Shown piece by piece: positions 37,494 through 46,699 of a stretch of DNA of 64,000 bases. The first letter of the stretch is position 1, and the number at the start of each line of letters is the position of its first letter. The stretch comes from Mucilaginibacter lacusdianchii (GTDB lineage Bacteria > Bacteroidota > Bacteroidia > Sphingobacteriales > Sphingobacteriaceae): positions 1,364,001 to 1,428,000 of the forward strand of contig NZ_WSRW01000002.1 of the NCBI RefSeq assembly GCF_009770985.1, in the 5' to 3' direction. The notes below the pieces were generated by a model. The model was not told the origin of the DNA. It did no database searches and saw only the letters and a program-made list of their open reading frames with translations. The position numbers were made by a program, and so were the translations under genes.

Positions 37494-38708
37494 ATGACTA
37501 ACCATACTATTACCGGACGAGATATTATCATTGTAGGGCAGCAACCCTGGGATGTTGAAATTGGCAGTAATTGCAAAAATATTGCAGCAGAATTTGCGCG
37601 CCACAACCGTGTATTGTATGTAAACTCGCCGCTGGACAGGATTACGCTGATGAAGCACAAAGACCAGTCCAACGTTCAAAAGCGCCTGGATGTTATTAAA
37701 GGCAATGCGGCCAGCTTGGTGCAAATTCAGGATAATTTGTGGAATTATTATCCTGATGAAATGATCGAATCAGTCAACTGGATAAAAAACGAGCTGATCT
37801 ACGGCTTTTTAAATAAACGGAACAACAAGTTATTTGCACATTCCATTCAAAAGGCAATTCAGCAGCTGGGCTTCAAAAATTTCATCTTGTTTAACGACAA
37901 TGATATGTTCCGGAGCTTTTACCTGAAAGATCTGCTAAAACCAGCAGTAAGCATTTATTACTCGCGCGATTATATGTTGGCTGTAGATTACTGGAAAGTA
38001 CATGGTGTTAAGATGGAACCGCAGTTGATTCGCAAAAGCGATTTATGCGTAGCTAATTCTACCTATCTGGCTAATTATTGCCGACAGTACAATCCAAACT
38101 CTTACTATGTAGGCCAGGGTTGTGATTTGGATTTGTTTACCGGTTTTAACCGTAATTCGCCTCCGCCTGCAGATGTAGCTTCTATACCGGGCCCTATCAT
38201 TGGCTATGTAGGCGCACTGCAAAGTATCCGGTTGGATATGAATTTACTTAAACATATTGCTTTGCAACGCCCCGACTGGAGCATTGTGCTGGTTGGGCCT
38301 GAAGACAATGAGTTCAAGGTAAGCGACCTGCATCAAATTAAAAATGTGCATTTTTTAGGGCCTAAAAATCCGGATCTGTTACCGGCTTATATTAATTCAT
38401 TCGACGTTTGCATTAACCCGCAAATTGTCAATGATGTTACCATCGGCAATTACCCACGTAAAATTGACGAGTACCTGGCCATGGGTAAACCCACTGTTGC
38501 AACCCGTACCGAAGCCATGAGTGCCTTTGAAGACCATGTATATCTGGGCAACAACGCTGAAGATTACCTGCAACTCATCCAAAAGGCCTTAACCGAAAAC
38601 ACTGAAGCCATACAACAGCAACGCATTGCCTTTGCCGCTACCCACACCTGGGAAAATAATGTGGAATGTATTTATAGTGCTATTAAAGAAGTAGTGGGTG
38701 CTTTGTAA
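37494..38708 (+). CDS. Glycosyltransferase of the GT4/GT1-like (GT-B) type
   Basis: A 404-residue protein with the GT-B arrangement. The N-terminal half starts IIIVGQQPWDVEIGSNCKNI and the C-terminal half begins GPIIGYVGALQSIRLDMNLL and contains IVLVGPEDNEF, then VTIGNYPRKIDEYLAMGKPTV, the EX7E-like nucleotide-sugar-binding region of GT4. It resembles the TuaH-type cell-wall glycosyltransferases. Last gene of the first co-directional run; a spacing of 43 bp precedes it. Confidence 0.85.
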   Translation: MTNHTITGRDIIIVGQQPWDVEIGSNCKNIAAEFARHNRVLYVNSPLDRITLMKHKDQSNVQKRLDVIKGNAASLVQIQDNLWNYYPDEMIESVNWIKNELIYGFLNKRNNKLFAHSIQKAIQQLGFKNFILFNDNDMFRSFYLKDLLKPAVSIYYSRDYMLAVDYWKVHGVKMEPQLIRKSDLCVANSTYLANYCRQYNPNSYYVGQGCDLDLFTGFNRNSPPPADVASIPGPIIGYVGALQSIRLDMNLLKHIALQRPDWSIVLVGPEDNEFKVSDLHQIKNVHFLGPKNPDLLPAYINSFDVCINPQIVNDVTIGNYPRKIDEYLAMGKPTVATRTEAMSAFEDHVYLGNNAEDYLQLIQKALTENTEAIQQQRIAFAATHTWENNVECIYSAIKEVVGAL

Positions 38709-38780
38709 GGTATTGGATTTTCTTCGTTAGTGCTTTCTGTTACTGCTGCATTTCATTAGGATAGGTAAAGTAATTTTACC

Positions 38781-39110
38781 ACCGCCTGTGGAAGTTACTT
38801 TCTTTTTTACCGCAAAAAAAAAAGTAACCAAAGAAAAAGCTCTCGGCCGCACCTTCTTTCTACTTAATGTAGTGCAGATACTCTGTGTAGTAGCTACCGA
38901 AAGAAGCTGAATGCCGATTCTTTTTTGTTTGGCTGTTCTGGCAGTGCTGTACGTTAAATGAAAACGAAGAGGATAAAAAAACCCAAGAAGCGCAAAGGCC
39001 TGCTATCGCGCCCGGGCCAGCGCTGGGTGATGTGGGCAGACAGGGGATCGCGAGAGCTAGGCCTTTTTAAATACTTTTGTGGCTATGACAAAAGTATCTA
39101 GCCCCTGCGG
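38781..39110. repeat. Structured intergenic element, likely a dispersed repeat
   Basis: The 498-bp gap 38709-39206 between two gene clusters facing each other holds two hairpins: GTTACTTT...AAAGTAAC at 38794-38828 with a T6/A6 inner extension, and ATACTTTTGT...ACAAAAGTAT at 39071-39097 with outer arms GCTAG and CTAGC. Around 38990-39050 the GC content rises well above its surroundings (GGGCCAGCGCTGGG). I recall similar AAAGTAAC-containing intergenic sequences in Sphingobacteria genomes, but cannot confirm copies here. A 47-codon frame (38958-39101) inside it is probably chance. Confidence 0.5.
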
Positions 39111-39206
39111 CAATGAGCAGACGAAGTAAGTTCAACAGCACTAACACTAAGTTCTAAACGCAGAAAACCAACATTAAGAGCAAAAGCCCAACTAGTACAA
39201 GCTAAC

Positions 39207-39821
39207 TTATACCCTTACCCAATCCTTCACCTCAAAATCATACCGTTTAATAACCCTTGCCGGATTACCTACCGCTAATGAATAAGGTGGAATACTCTTG
39301 GTAACAACCGCACCTGCAGCTACCACACTATGCTTGCCTATGGTAACACCCGAGGTGATGACAGCATTAGCAGCAATCCAGCATTCATCTTCAATAACAA
39401 CCGGCGAGGTGATTACCGGCTGGGCATGTATAGGCAGGTTAACATCCCGGTATTCATGATTTAAGGCACTGATGACTATGTTTTGCGCCATGATGACGTG
39501 ATTACCAATAGTAACCGGACCAATCACCACATTGCTCATCCCCACCAGCGATTGTTCGCCTATAAGTACATCCCCTACCCCGTTATTAATGGTACAAAAA
39601 TCTTCGATGGTTGAGTTTTTACCCAGTTCGAAACGGTTAAAAGGCAAAACGTCCACCCGTGTACGGGTGCGTATCTTAGAGCCGGAACCACGTTTGTGGA
39701 TAAACGGATTCACAAACCATTTTACCCATATCCTAGGGCGAGCTTCACCCGAAGGAATAAGCAGCCAATGAACTAGCTTTTTAAGCGACGGATTACTTTT
39801 TATAGAATCTTTAAGCGACAT
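39207..39821 (-). CDS. Hexapeptide-repeat acyltransferase (WcaF-like)
   Basis: A 204-residue protein of the left-handed beta-helix family. Hexapeptide repeats are visible from STIEDFCTINN through GPVTIGNHVIMAQNIVI to ECWIAANAVITSGVTIGKHSVVAAGAVVTKSIPP, with His residues in ALNHEY as the likely catalytic region. It transfers an acetyl (or other acyl) group to a sugar, using acetyl-CoA. It is in the minus-strand run with two GT2 genes of the exopolysaccharide cluster. Confidence 0.88.
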   Translation of the reverse strand: MSLKDSIKSNPSLKKLVHWLLIPSGEARPRIWVKWFVNPFIHKRGSGSKIRTRTRVDVLPFNRFELGKNSTIEDFCTINNGVGDVLIGEQSLVGMSNVVIGPVTIGNHVIMAQNIVISALNHEYRDVNLPIHAQPVITSPVVIEDECWIAANAVITSGVTIGKHSVVAAGAVVTKSIPPYSLAVGNPARVIKRYDFEVKDWVRV

Positions 39822-39878
39822 GCTTTATTATATTATAACTTTAAATATAAACCCCTCCTAAATCGGGTTGGATAGGGC

Positions 39879-41048
39879 TTACTTCCTTTTGGATTTTTCC
39901 CAAACCGCACTTTGCCGGCCCGCTGCATAGCGGAATATACCGCGTACAACAGCATAATTCATCATACAAAAATAGTATGGAATGAACAGCAACTTCACTT
40001 TTACCTCGCGGCGCTCCAACAGCCAGCCAGCCAGCGACGCCAAGTAGAAAATCACTTGTCCTATCAGTAACAAGTGATATAGCATGCCGCCACCAGCTGC
40101 TACGATTACAGCATTCAGAATCAGGGCCAATATCATCAGAAATGGCGTCACCGTCCACCGCAACACACGGTGACTAATATATTGGAACGATAAAACCGGA
40201 TATTTGAAAATGTTTAACAAAGCCTTTAGCCAAATGATAGATTGAATGCCACCAGCCGCAATACGTATTTTACGCTTCAGTTCCTCTTTTACGTTTTCGG
40301 ACGATGTTTCGGTAGCATAGGCCTCCGGTTCATACAATACCCGGTAACCATCTTTAGCTACCAGTAACGAAATCATAAAATCATCCAGAATAGTATTTGG
40401 TGGCACCGGCCGGTAAAGCGATTTACGGATACTAAACAACTCACCAGCAGCGCCAACTACTGAGTATAACTCCGAATCCCAGGTTTTAAGTTTCGATTCA
40501 TATTTCCAGTAAAAGCCTTCACCTGCGGTAGCATCAGCAGTTTCATCAACCTGTACACGTTTCTCGCCGGCCACGGCACCTACTTTAGGATCGGCATAGT
40601 GTCGGCAAATTAGCATCAGGGCATCCTTGTTCAGGTAAGTGTTAGCATCTGTAAATACCACTACTTCGCTGGTAACGGCCGTCATGGCACGGTGTACCGC
40701 AGCAATTTTGCCCCGGCGCTCGGGCGAGTGCATTAATTTGATTTGCGGGTACCGGGCAATAATATCGGGCGTACGATCGGTTGAGCCATCGGTGATGAAA
40801 ACAAACTGCAGTTTACCGGGAGGATAATTTAGCGCTAAAGTATTACTGATTTTTTCAGCCATAAAACTTTCTTCATTGAAGGCAGCAACCACTAAAGTAC
40901 AAGTAGGCAGGTTATCTGCATCAACAACCGGCAATACCGGTTTGCCACGCAGTAACCGTTTTATTTTGATGATAATAAAAAGCAGTATGCCATAACCAAA
41001 AAAGGCATAAAAAACAATGAACAGGCTAAGCCAAAGAACTATTTCCAT
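39879..41048 (-). CDS. Membrane glycosyltransferase family 2
   Basis: A 389-residue protein with one N-terminal helix, a GT-A domain and two or more C-terminal helices (about 295-345). Motifs: CTLVVAAFNEESFM, VVFTDANTYLNKDA (the metal site is DAN rather than DxD), ILDDFMISLLV (acceptor acid) and KRKIRIAAGG, all as in cellulose-synthase-like and hyaluronan-type GT2 enzymes. It lies 6 bp after a second GT2 gene, so the two are one unit. Confidence 0.87.
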   Translation of the reverse strand: MEIVLWLSLFIVFYAFFGYGILLFIIIKIKRLLRGKPVLPVVDADNLPTCTLVVAAFNEESFMAEKISNTLALNYPPGKLQFVFITDGSTDRTPDIIARYPQIKLMHSPERRGKIAAVHRAMTAVTSEVVVFTDANTYLNKDALMLICRHYADPKVGAVAGEKRVQVDETADATAGEGFYWKYESKLKTWDSELYSVVGAAGELFSIRKSLYRPVPPNTILDDFMISLLVAKDGYRVLYEPEAYATETSSENVKEELKRKIRIAAGGIQSIIWLKALLNIFKYPVLSFQYISHRVLRWTVTPFLMILALILNAVIVAAGGGMLYHLLLIGQVIFYLASLAGWLLERREVKVKLLFIPYYFCMMNYAVVRGIFRYAAGRQSAVWEKSKRK

Positions 41049-41054
41049 ATAAGT

Positions 41055-41966
41055 TTAAAACGGGTATCCGAGACGAGTGCTGTTTTTAGATTGGGTTACA
41101 TTCCACCAAATGGCTTTAAATAAAAGGCCGGTAAAACCTTTGTATCCATGGCGCAAGTAATTAATGATATTACGGGGCACCACAAGCGCCACAAAGTATA
41201 CGTAAAAAAACAAGCGTGCCTGCAAAGGTGCATTACGGCGGATGAACAGGATACGGTTACGATTCATAAAATATTCCTTTAAACCGCTAACACGCCCTAC
41301 CGATACCGATTCTTTATGATAGATGAGTGCATTAGGCTCAATCCATATTTCGTAACCGGCGCGTTTAACATGGTCGCACCAGTCCATCTCTTCATAATAC
41401 AAAAAGAAGTTTTCGGCCATCACGCCGGCTTTTTCAATGGCTTCGCGGCGCACCATCATGGCAGCGCCGTGTATATAGCCGGTTGGTCCGGCGGGTTTAT
41501 CGTACTGGCCCTTGTCGGGCTCAAACTGGCCGATGCAGCTGTTACGCATGGTGTAATAATTCATAGGCGTAAAACCTACATATTGCAACATCTCGGGCTG
41601 GTCAAAGTATCGTATTTTGGGTGATACCATGCCCACTTTCGGATGTTCATCCAATATTCTTACCAATTGGGTAGTCAGGTTTTCGGTAAACTCGGTATCA
41701 TTGTTCACAAAAAACAAATAATCGCCTTTAGCAGCTTTAACCCCCAGATTGTTTCCGCCTGCAAAACCGAGGTTTTTGTCAGACGCGATGAAAGTAATAT
41801 CAGGATATTGCTGTTTCCATGCAGGTACCGGATTATCTTTACTGGCATTATCTACCACTATTATCTCAATGTTGAAATAAGTATTGGTTTTAGCTATAGA
41901 AGATAAAAGTTGCTCGGTAACGAAACTTTGATTGTAATTTACCGTAATGATGGAAACACTTTTCAT
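41055..41966 (-). CDS. Glycosyltransferase family 2, rhamnosyltransferase-like
   Basis: A 303-residue GT2 enzyme. Motifs are VSIITVNYNQSFV, IIVVDNASKDN, NLGFAGGNNLGVKAAKG, YLFFVNNDTEF (DxD-like NNDTE), and YYEEMDWCDHVKRAGYEI, the signature that marks WbbL/RfbN-type rhamnosyl- and related transferases. C-terminal basic helix likely binds membrane. It is the first gene of the minus-strand run and is 61 bp from the divergent regulatory operon. Confidence 0.87.
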   Translation of the reverse strand: MKSVSIITVNYNQSFVTEQLLSSIAKTNTYFNIEIIVVDNASKDNPVPAWKQQYPDITFIASDKNLGFAGGNNLGVKAAKGDYLFFVNNDTEFTENLTTQLVRILDEHPKVGMVSPKIRYFDQPEMLQYVGFTPMNYYTMRNSCIGQFEPDKGQYDKPAGPTGYIHGAAMMVRREAIEKAGVMAENFFLYYEEMDWCDHVKRAGYEIWIEPNALIYHKESVSVGRVSGLKEYFMNRNRILFIRRNAPLQARLFFYVYFVALVVPRNIINYLRHGYKGFTGLLFKAIWWNVTQSKNSTRLGYPF

Positions 41967-42027
41967 TTGCCTGATTTTACGGTAAATTCTCCGTAAAGGT
42001 TATGGAATTAATATTATAATAAAAACT

Positions 42028-42576
42028 TTGACCAGCCACGAAAATATAAAAAAAGACGTTGCCCGCTTGCAGCAATCTGCCGATAAACAGGCAGCCATTG
42101 ATGCGAAGCTGGATGAACTAGTAGCGTTGCTGGCGCAAAGTGATATTGATAGCGAAAAGGTAAAAAATGTAAAGCAGCGCTTTAACCAGGCGTTAGATAA
42201 TTCTGTTACCTACAAAGAACAAATTACAGCGTTTCAAAAAATTGACATCAACGAAAATACATCGCGGACTGACTTGCTTGATGAATTTAGCGTGCTGCTT
42301 TCGGGCCATCAAATAGACAGCGAGGTTTCTAAGAAGTATATCCGGGCCGAACGCTTTTCGCGTGTGCTGATGATAATTATCAGTTTGGTTTTAATTGCAT
42401 TGGGCTTTGCCATGATTATTATGCCGGCCCCGCCCTATTTTGAAATGTTTACCATCTTTTACTTCACGCCCGATGATGGTGTAACATTGATGGACCTTAT
42501 ATCGCTGCTTATTATTTTATGTGGTATATATTTGCTTATCCGATCTATATATAACAAGCTGACACCCGAAAAATAA
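42028..42576 (+). CDS. Membrane protein with N-terminal coiled coil, first gene of a regulatory operon
   Basis: A 182-residue protein with a TTG start; no better start is in frame. The first 100 residues are charged helix with coiled-coil character (VARLQQSADKQAAIDAKLDEL, VKNVKQRFNQALD), followed by two membrane helices (about 108-130 and 152-172) and a short cytoplasmic tail. No family recognised. It overlaps the next gene by 1 bp (TAATG), so it is translated with the PP2C phosphatase and may be its sensor or anchor (inference from context). Confidence 0.72.
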   Translation: MTSHENIKKDVARLQQSADKQAAIDAKLDELVALLAQSDIDSEKVKNVKQRFNQALDNSVTYKEQITAFQKIDINENTSRTDLLDEFSVLLSGHQIDSEVSKKYIRAERFSRVLMIIISLVLIALGFAMIIMPAPPYFEMFTIFYFTPDDGVTLMDLISLLIILCGIYLLIRSIYNKLTPEK

Positions 42577-43718
42577 TGATGGCCCAAACGCAAAAACATA
42601 TCTTGCTGGTGGATGATAATCCGCTATACCTAAAGATGCTGAATCAGGCGTTTGACAAGGCCGGCTTTACTTGCCAAACCGCGTTATCGGCACAGGAAGG
42701 CATCGATAAGTTAGCTACTTATACACCCGATGCGATATTATCGGATTATGAGATGCCCGACATGAATGGTGTAGAATTTAGGCAGTACTTGATGCAGCAG
42801 CCGGCACACCGCGATATCCCGTTTATTTTTTTAACGGGTAACAACGATACCAACCTGATGAGTACAGGTTTGGATTTACAAGCGGTTGACTACGTAATTA
42901 AAGACACACCATTCAAAGTAATTATCGCTAAACTGAACAACTTACTGCACACGGTGCAAAAGCAGCGCGAATTGTCGGAAATGGAAATAAAACGCGCTGC
43001 AGCTGCCTTAAACATCAAAGCAGTGCCCGATAAAGCTCCGCAGCTTACCAATATAGGCATACATTTTTGGCACAAAAGTTACCAGGATATTCCCGGTGGT
43101 GATTTTATTGATTTTATAGAAACCGATAATAATTATACCTTTATCCTGCTGGGCGATATAATGGGAAAGCGATGGAACGCCTGGTTTTTCACCTTTACTT
43201 TTTTAAGCTATATCCGTGCCGCCATACGTTTCAGCATCTTAAGCGGCGAACACTCAATAGCGGTTATTTTGCAAAAGGTTAACCTAATTATTTGCCAGGA
43301 CGATATGTTGCGCGATGTACTATCAAGCCTGTCGTTAGTGCGTATAAACCGGCAAACCGGGCAGCTATTTTATTCGGGTGCTGGTGATATACCTTTGCTG
43401 CACTACAATTATGCTGCCGCACAACTGAACCAGGTTAGCTCATCGGGCTTGTTGCTTGGCCTGTTCGCAGATGGCAGTTATGATGAGCAGGAGATCACAT
43501 TGGCCCCGCACGACCGCCTGTTTATTTTTACCGATGGCATGACAGATTTTGCCACCGAAAAAGGAAGCAAAAGCGATTATAACCGGTTTGCATTGCATTT
43601 ACAGCAACAGCTAACCCACAACCCTGATTTTGAAACTTTAAAACAAAACTTAATACCACAACCTGATGCATTGGTAGACGACTGCAGCATCATCCAGATT
43701 CACAAATACCCACAGTAA
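42576..43718 (+). CDS. Receiver-domain PP2C phosphatase (RsbU/SpoIIE type)
   Basis: A 380-residue protein. The receiver domain (residues 8-125) has the acidic pair Asp13-Asp14, the phosphoacceptor Asp57 in ILSDYEMPD and the Lys in YVIKD. The PP2C/SpoIIE domain (about 165-375) has PGGDFIDF, LLGDIMGKRWNA, LFIFTDGMTDF and VDDCSIIQI, giving the four metal-binding Asp. The usual GDVxGHGxxA is altered to GDIMGKRWNA. Members dephosphorylate a STAS anti-anti-sigma factor when the receiver is phosphorylated. The STAS gene follows after 3 bp. Confidence 0.88.
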   Translation: MMAQTQKHILLVDDNPLYLKMLNQAFDKAGFTCQTALSAQEGIDKLATYTPDAILSDYEMPDMNGVEFRQYLMQQPAHRDIPFIFLTGNNDTNLMSTGLDLQAVDYVIKDTPFKVIIAKLNNLLHTVQKQRELSEMEIKRAAAALNIKAVPDKAPQLTNIGIHFWHKSYQDIPGGDFIDFIETDNNYTFILLGDIMGKRWNAWFFTFTFLSYIRAAIRFSILSGEHSIAVILQKVNLIICQDDMLRDVLSSLSLVRINRQTGQLFYSGAGDIPLLHYNYAAAQLNQVSSSGLLLGLFADGSYDEQEITLAPHDRLFIFTDGMTDFATEKGSKSDYNRFALHLQQQLTHNPDFETLKQNLIPQPDALVDDCSIIQIHKYPQ

Positions 43719-43721
43719 AAC

Positions 43722-44045
43722 ATGATTAGTATTATTAACGAAGATAAGTACCTATGGGCCGATGTAAACCTTACCGAGGCCAACCTAAGCAATGCCAATG
43801 AATTCAAGGCTCTGCTGATTGATTTGTTAAACCAAAAGCAAAAAAGCATTGTACTTAACATGACTCAAGTTACTTATATCGACAGTTCTTTTTTAGGCGC
43901 ATTAGTAGCCGGTTTAAAACACGCCATCAGCATGCAATTTGATATTATATTAGTTGGCTTACAGCCCGATATTCATGACTTAATTAAGCTAATTCGCTTA
44001 GACAAAGTTTTTAAAATTTATAACGATAACAGCCAGGTACAGTAA
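43722..44045 (+). CDS. STAS-domain protein (anti-anti-sigma factor-like)
   Basis: A 107-residue single STAS domain. VTYIDSSFLGALVAGL contains the phosphorylatable Ser (Ser55 or Ser56 after Asp54) that is the hallmark of SpoIIAA/RsbV proteins. It is flanked by a PP2C phosphatase (3 bp upstream) and a HATPase kinase (10 bp downstream), the three parts of a partner-switching module. It would be phosphorylated by the kinase and dephosphorylated by the phosphatase, and so bind or release a partner. Confidence 0.88.
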   Translation: MISIINEDKYLWADVNLTEANLSNANEFKALLIDLLNQKQKSIVLNMTQVTYIDSSFLGALVAGLKHAISMQFDIILVGLQPDIHDLIKLIRLDKVFKIYNDNSQVQ

Positions 44046-44055
44046 TAACGCTCTT

Positions 44056-44577
44056 GTGAAAAACATCATCAGCAAACAACAATTTAATTTTGATAACCGT
44101 ACCAGCAGCTTAACACCTTTAACACAGCAGGTGGTTAATTACCTAACGGGCTTATTAACACCTCAGCAAGCCGCTTCCGGTATTTTGTTTAAAGCTAAGT
44201 TTATTGTTACCGAGTTATTAACCAATGCTTTAAAACACTCGGCCGTAAGCAATGCCTCGTTGGATATTATTATTACCGACACCCATTTAGAGATTATTAA
44301 AACGGATACAGGTCAGCCACTGCCGCTCATTAACCAAACAGATTTACCTGTTGATGTTAAAACAGCCATCAGTCAGGATTTTATGCACCGGTTGTATGCA
44401 ATGCCTTTATCCAACGGAGCTATCAGCTTTTTTTGCGAAGAAACATCTTTTGATACACCCGATATTAACCAGATTAATGAGCATTTTGGCTTACTGATTA
44501 TAACCAAAACAGCCGACGAGTTTATGTACTGGTATGATGAGCCGGTAAACGTTTTTTGTGCAAAGCTGGTTTTATAA
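44056..44577 (+). CDS. HATPase-domain kinase (RsbW/SpoIIAB-like)
   Basis: A 173-residue protein with a GTG start. The ATP-binding Bergerat fold shows the N-box FIVTELLTNALKHS (Glu and Asn), the G1 box IIKTDTGQP, and a G2-like HFGLLII. This is the HATPase_c_2 family that includes anti-sigma factors RsbW and SpoIIAB. It phosphorylates the STAS Ser and otherwise binds a target such as a sigma factor or an enzyme. No sigma factor is adjacent, so the target may be elsewhere. Its 3' end overlaps the convergent GT14 gene by 6 bp. Confidence 0.86.
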   Translation: MKNIISKQQFNFDNRTSSLTPLTQQVVNYLTGLLTPQQAASGILFKAKFIVTELLTNALKHSAVSNASLDIIITDTHLEIIKTDTGQPLPLINQTDLPVDVKTAISQDFMHRLYAMPLSNGAISFFCEETSFDTPDINQINEHFGLLIITKTADEFMYWYDEPVNVFCAKLVL

Positions 44578-45423
44578 GCTTTGCGCCAAAAGCCGTTCAT
44601 CAATAATGTCTAAAATTTGGGGCTGGTGTATATCAAACTTACGGGCAAAAAACGCGTCACTGTTTAATAACACTTCTTGGTCGGCCAGGGTAAGTACTTT
44701 AGGGCTTACGCGTTGGGCCGACCAATCGATATGCCGCAGGTTATTATTAACCATATGGCCATAAAAGGGAGAATTGTATAGAATGGTTTGAAAAATAAAT
44801 TCATCGCACCCCCACGTGAACTGCAAAAAGCGACGAAGCCTTGGGTTTTGATGCCAATAGTCCAATATATAATTGATACATGCTGCCGAAGCGGTAAACC
44901 ATTGCGACCGGCCCACCGGTATCAGGTTATCGGGTATGGCGCGTTCGGGCATGGTTAGATTGATAAACCTTTGTAAAAGATATTGCCCCGGAAAGTTGAA
45001 GTTGTTTAAATGATACTGGGTTATGCGTGTTACCGCCTCAGTCCATGATTCCTGAATATCCATAAAGCTCATAAAAGCCTTACCCGGATGTTGGGCCAAA
45101 AAGCTGCGAAATTTGTGAATGGGCTGCAATGGATAGTCAGCACCGCTCAGTAGATTGATATAGTCATAGCTAACGCCTGCATTCATAATTTCTTCAAAAC
45201 TGTTAACGGTGGCTTCAACTATACTATAGGTACCCCAATATACCTTTACCCTGTTGTTTATAAAAAAAACACCGGGCAATTGCTGTAAAGGCAAAAATGG
45301 TATGATATCGGTCTTTTTATCCAAATGAATAAATACAGCATCCCCATCGTAACTTAAGCGGGTTATTAAACGCTCCAGTTGCCGGGGATTTTCATGTGCC
45401 AGTATTAAATGGGCCACTTTCAT
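44572..45423 (-). CDS. Branch-type beta-1,6-N-acetylglucosaminyltransferase-like protein (GT14)
   Basis: A 283-residue protein from the ATG at 45423. It matches the Core-2/I-branching family: KVAHLILAHENPRQLERLI at the start, DGDAVFIHLDKKTDI, FEEIMNAGVSYDYINLLSGADYPLQPI and QWFTASAACINYIL. GT14-type enzymes transfer GlcNAc or xylose to a growing chain in a metal-independent way. It is probably a side-chain or branching enzyme of the exopolysaccharide. It is convergent with the partner-switching operon. Confidence 0.85.
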   Translation of the reverse strand: MKVAHLILAHENPRQLERLITRLSYDGDAVFIHLDKKTDIIPFLPLQQLPGVFFINNRVKVYWGTYSIVEATVNSFEEIMNAGVSYDYINLLSGADYPLQPIHKFRSFLAQHPGKAFMSFMDIQESWTEAVTRITQYHLNNFNFPGQYLLQRFINLTMPERAIPDNLIPVGRSQWFTASAACINYILDYWHQNPRLRRFLQFTWGCDEFIFQTILYNSPFYGHMVNNNLRHIDWSAQRVSPKVLTLADQEVLLNSDAFFARKFDIHQPQILDIIDERLLAQSL

Positions 45424-45582
45424 ATACGCTGCCTTCAATTTAAATAGCTAAATATACATTGTTAAATACAAAAAGCTAAACCACCGCTATGTTTTAAAAG
45501 ATTAGCAAAACCACAGCCATCTGCCATTCGTATGAGATTGTTGTATGTTATTAAACGCTCATCGCAAATAAAATATCGCATA

Positions 45583-46695
45583 ATGAAAGAAAGGTTTGAG
45601 GTTTTGGATGTATTCAGAGGCATCTTTGCAAGCTTGATTATATTGTTTCACTTAAGCGCTTTTTCTGCCACTCCCCTCATCAACAATCAATTTATACGGA
45701 ATGCCGATTTGTTTGTTGACTTCTTTTTTCTTTTGAGTGGTTTTGTTATTGCTTACAGCTACCAGTTTATCACGACCAGTGCCGATCTAGGAAAATTTTA
45801 TAAAAAGCGCTTTTACCGCTTGTATCCCTTGCATTTTGTTGTGTTTATTTGTTTTGTTGCCATTGAATTTTTGAAAAGTTATGCGGCGCAATACGCACAT
45901 GTAAACAAACTGACCAATGAGAGCAATAACATCTATACAGCCTTAACCAACCTGTTTTTAGTTAACTCCATAAAATTTCCGGGCATACATGATGTAAGCT
46001 GGAACATTGCCAGCTGGTCTATCAGTGCCGAGATGATTGCTTATTTTGTTTTTGGCGTCACCGTGATGTTCATTAACCGAAGCGGTTTAAAGCAGGTTAA
46101 ATCATTTGTATATGGTGCGGTTGTGATGGCAGCAATTACGGCACTATATATTTTTACCGGCGGGTTAAAATTGGTTTACAATTTCGATTTTGGTTTTTTA
46201 CGCGGCATCACCGGCTTTTTTACTGGCGTGCTTTGCTATAACACTTATGCAAAAACAAAGCAGGTTGTAAGTCGGCAAAGTAGTGCTGTATTTCACATAG
46301 CCGAAACGCTGTTTATAGCCATTATCATCATTAGTGTGTGGTATGGTGATCAACTTAAACCTTATGGCCTATTGTACGAAATACTGTTTTTTATAACCAT
46401 CCTTATTTTTGCTTTTGAGCGTGGCTGGATTTCACACCTACTTAAACGACCGGCCATATTACATCAAACCGGCAAATATTCTTACTCCATTTACATGACA
46501 CATACGATGATGCTGAGCTTATTTAACATCGTATTTTTCCGGGTGTTAAAGTTTCCACCATCAGCTTATGCTTACTTGTTTGTCCCTAATTTTCTGCTTA
46601 TATACTGGGTATCCAGCTGGACGTTTAAAAATATTGAAATGCGTTTTAACCAAGTGCCCCAGCATAACGGTAAAAAAACGTGGTGGCTTTGGTGA
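45583..46695 (+). CDS. Acyltransferase-3 family membrane protein
   Basis: From the ATG at 45583 it is 370 residues (another in-frame ATG at 45532 gives 387; the shorter start matches the usual distance to the first motif). The start MKERFEVLDVFRGIFASLIILFHLS contains the LDxxRGxA-type motif and His of the acyltransferase-3 family, followed by about ten helices. The RFYRLYPLHF segment is the second conserved motif. Members acetylate or acylate sugars of exopolysaccharide or O-antigen from the membrane. A free-standing OafA-like function is the best guess. Confidence 0.88.
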   Translation: MKERFEVLDVFRGIFASLIILFHLSAFSATPLINNQFIRNADLFVDFFFLLSGFVIAYSYQFITTSADLGKFYKKRFYRLYPLHFVVFICFVAIEFLKSYAAQYAHVNKLTNESNNIYTALTNLFLVNSIKFPGIHDVSWNIASWSISAEMIAYFVFGVTVMFINRSGLKQVKSFVYGAVVMAAITALYIFTGGLKLVYNFDFGFLRGITGFFTGVLCYNTYAKTKQVVSRQSSAVFHIAETLFIAIIIISVWYGDQLKPYGLLYEILFFITILIFAFERGWISHLLKRPAILHQTGKYSYSIYMTHTMMLSLFNIVFFRVLKFPPSAYAYLFVPNFLLIYWVSSWTFKNIEMRFNQVPQHNGKKTWWLW

Positions 46696-46699
46696 GCGC

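Noticed and set aside
38958..39101. 47-codon frame in the structured intergenic element
   Set aside because: Its end coincides with the hairpin arm at 39071-39097 and its start with the GC-rich block, so it probably reflects the repeat rather than a protein.
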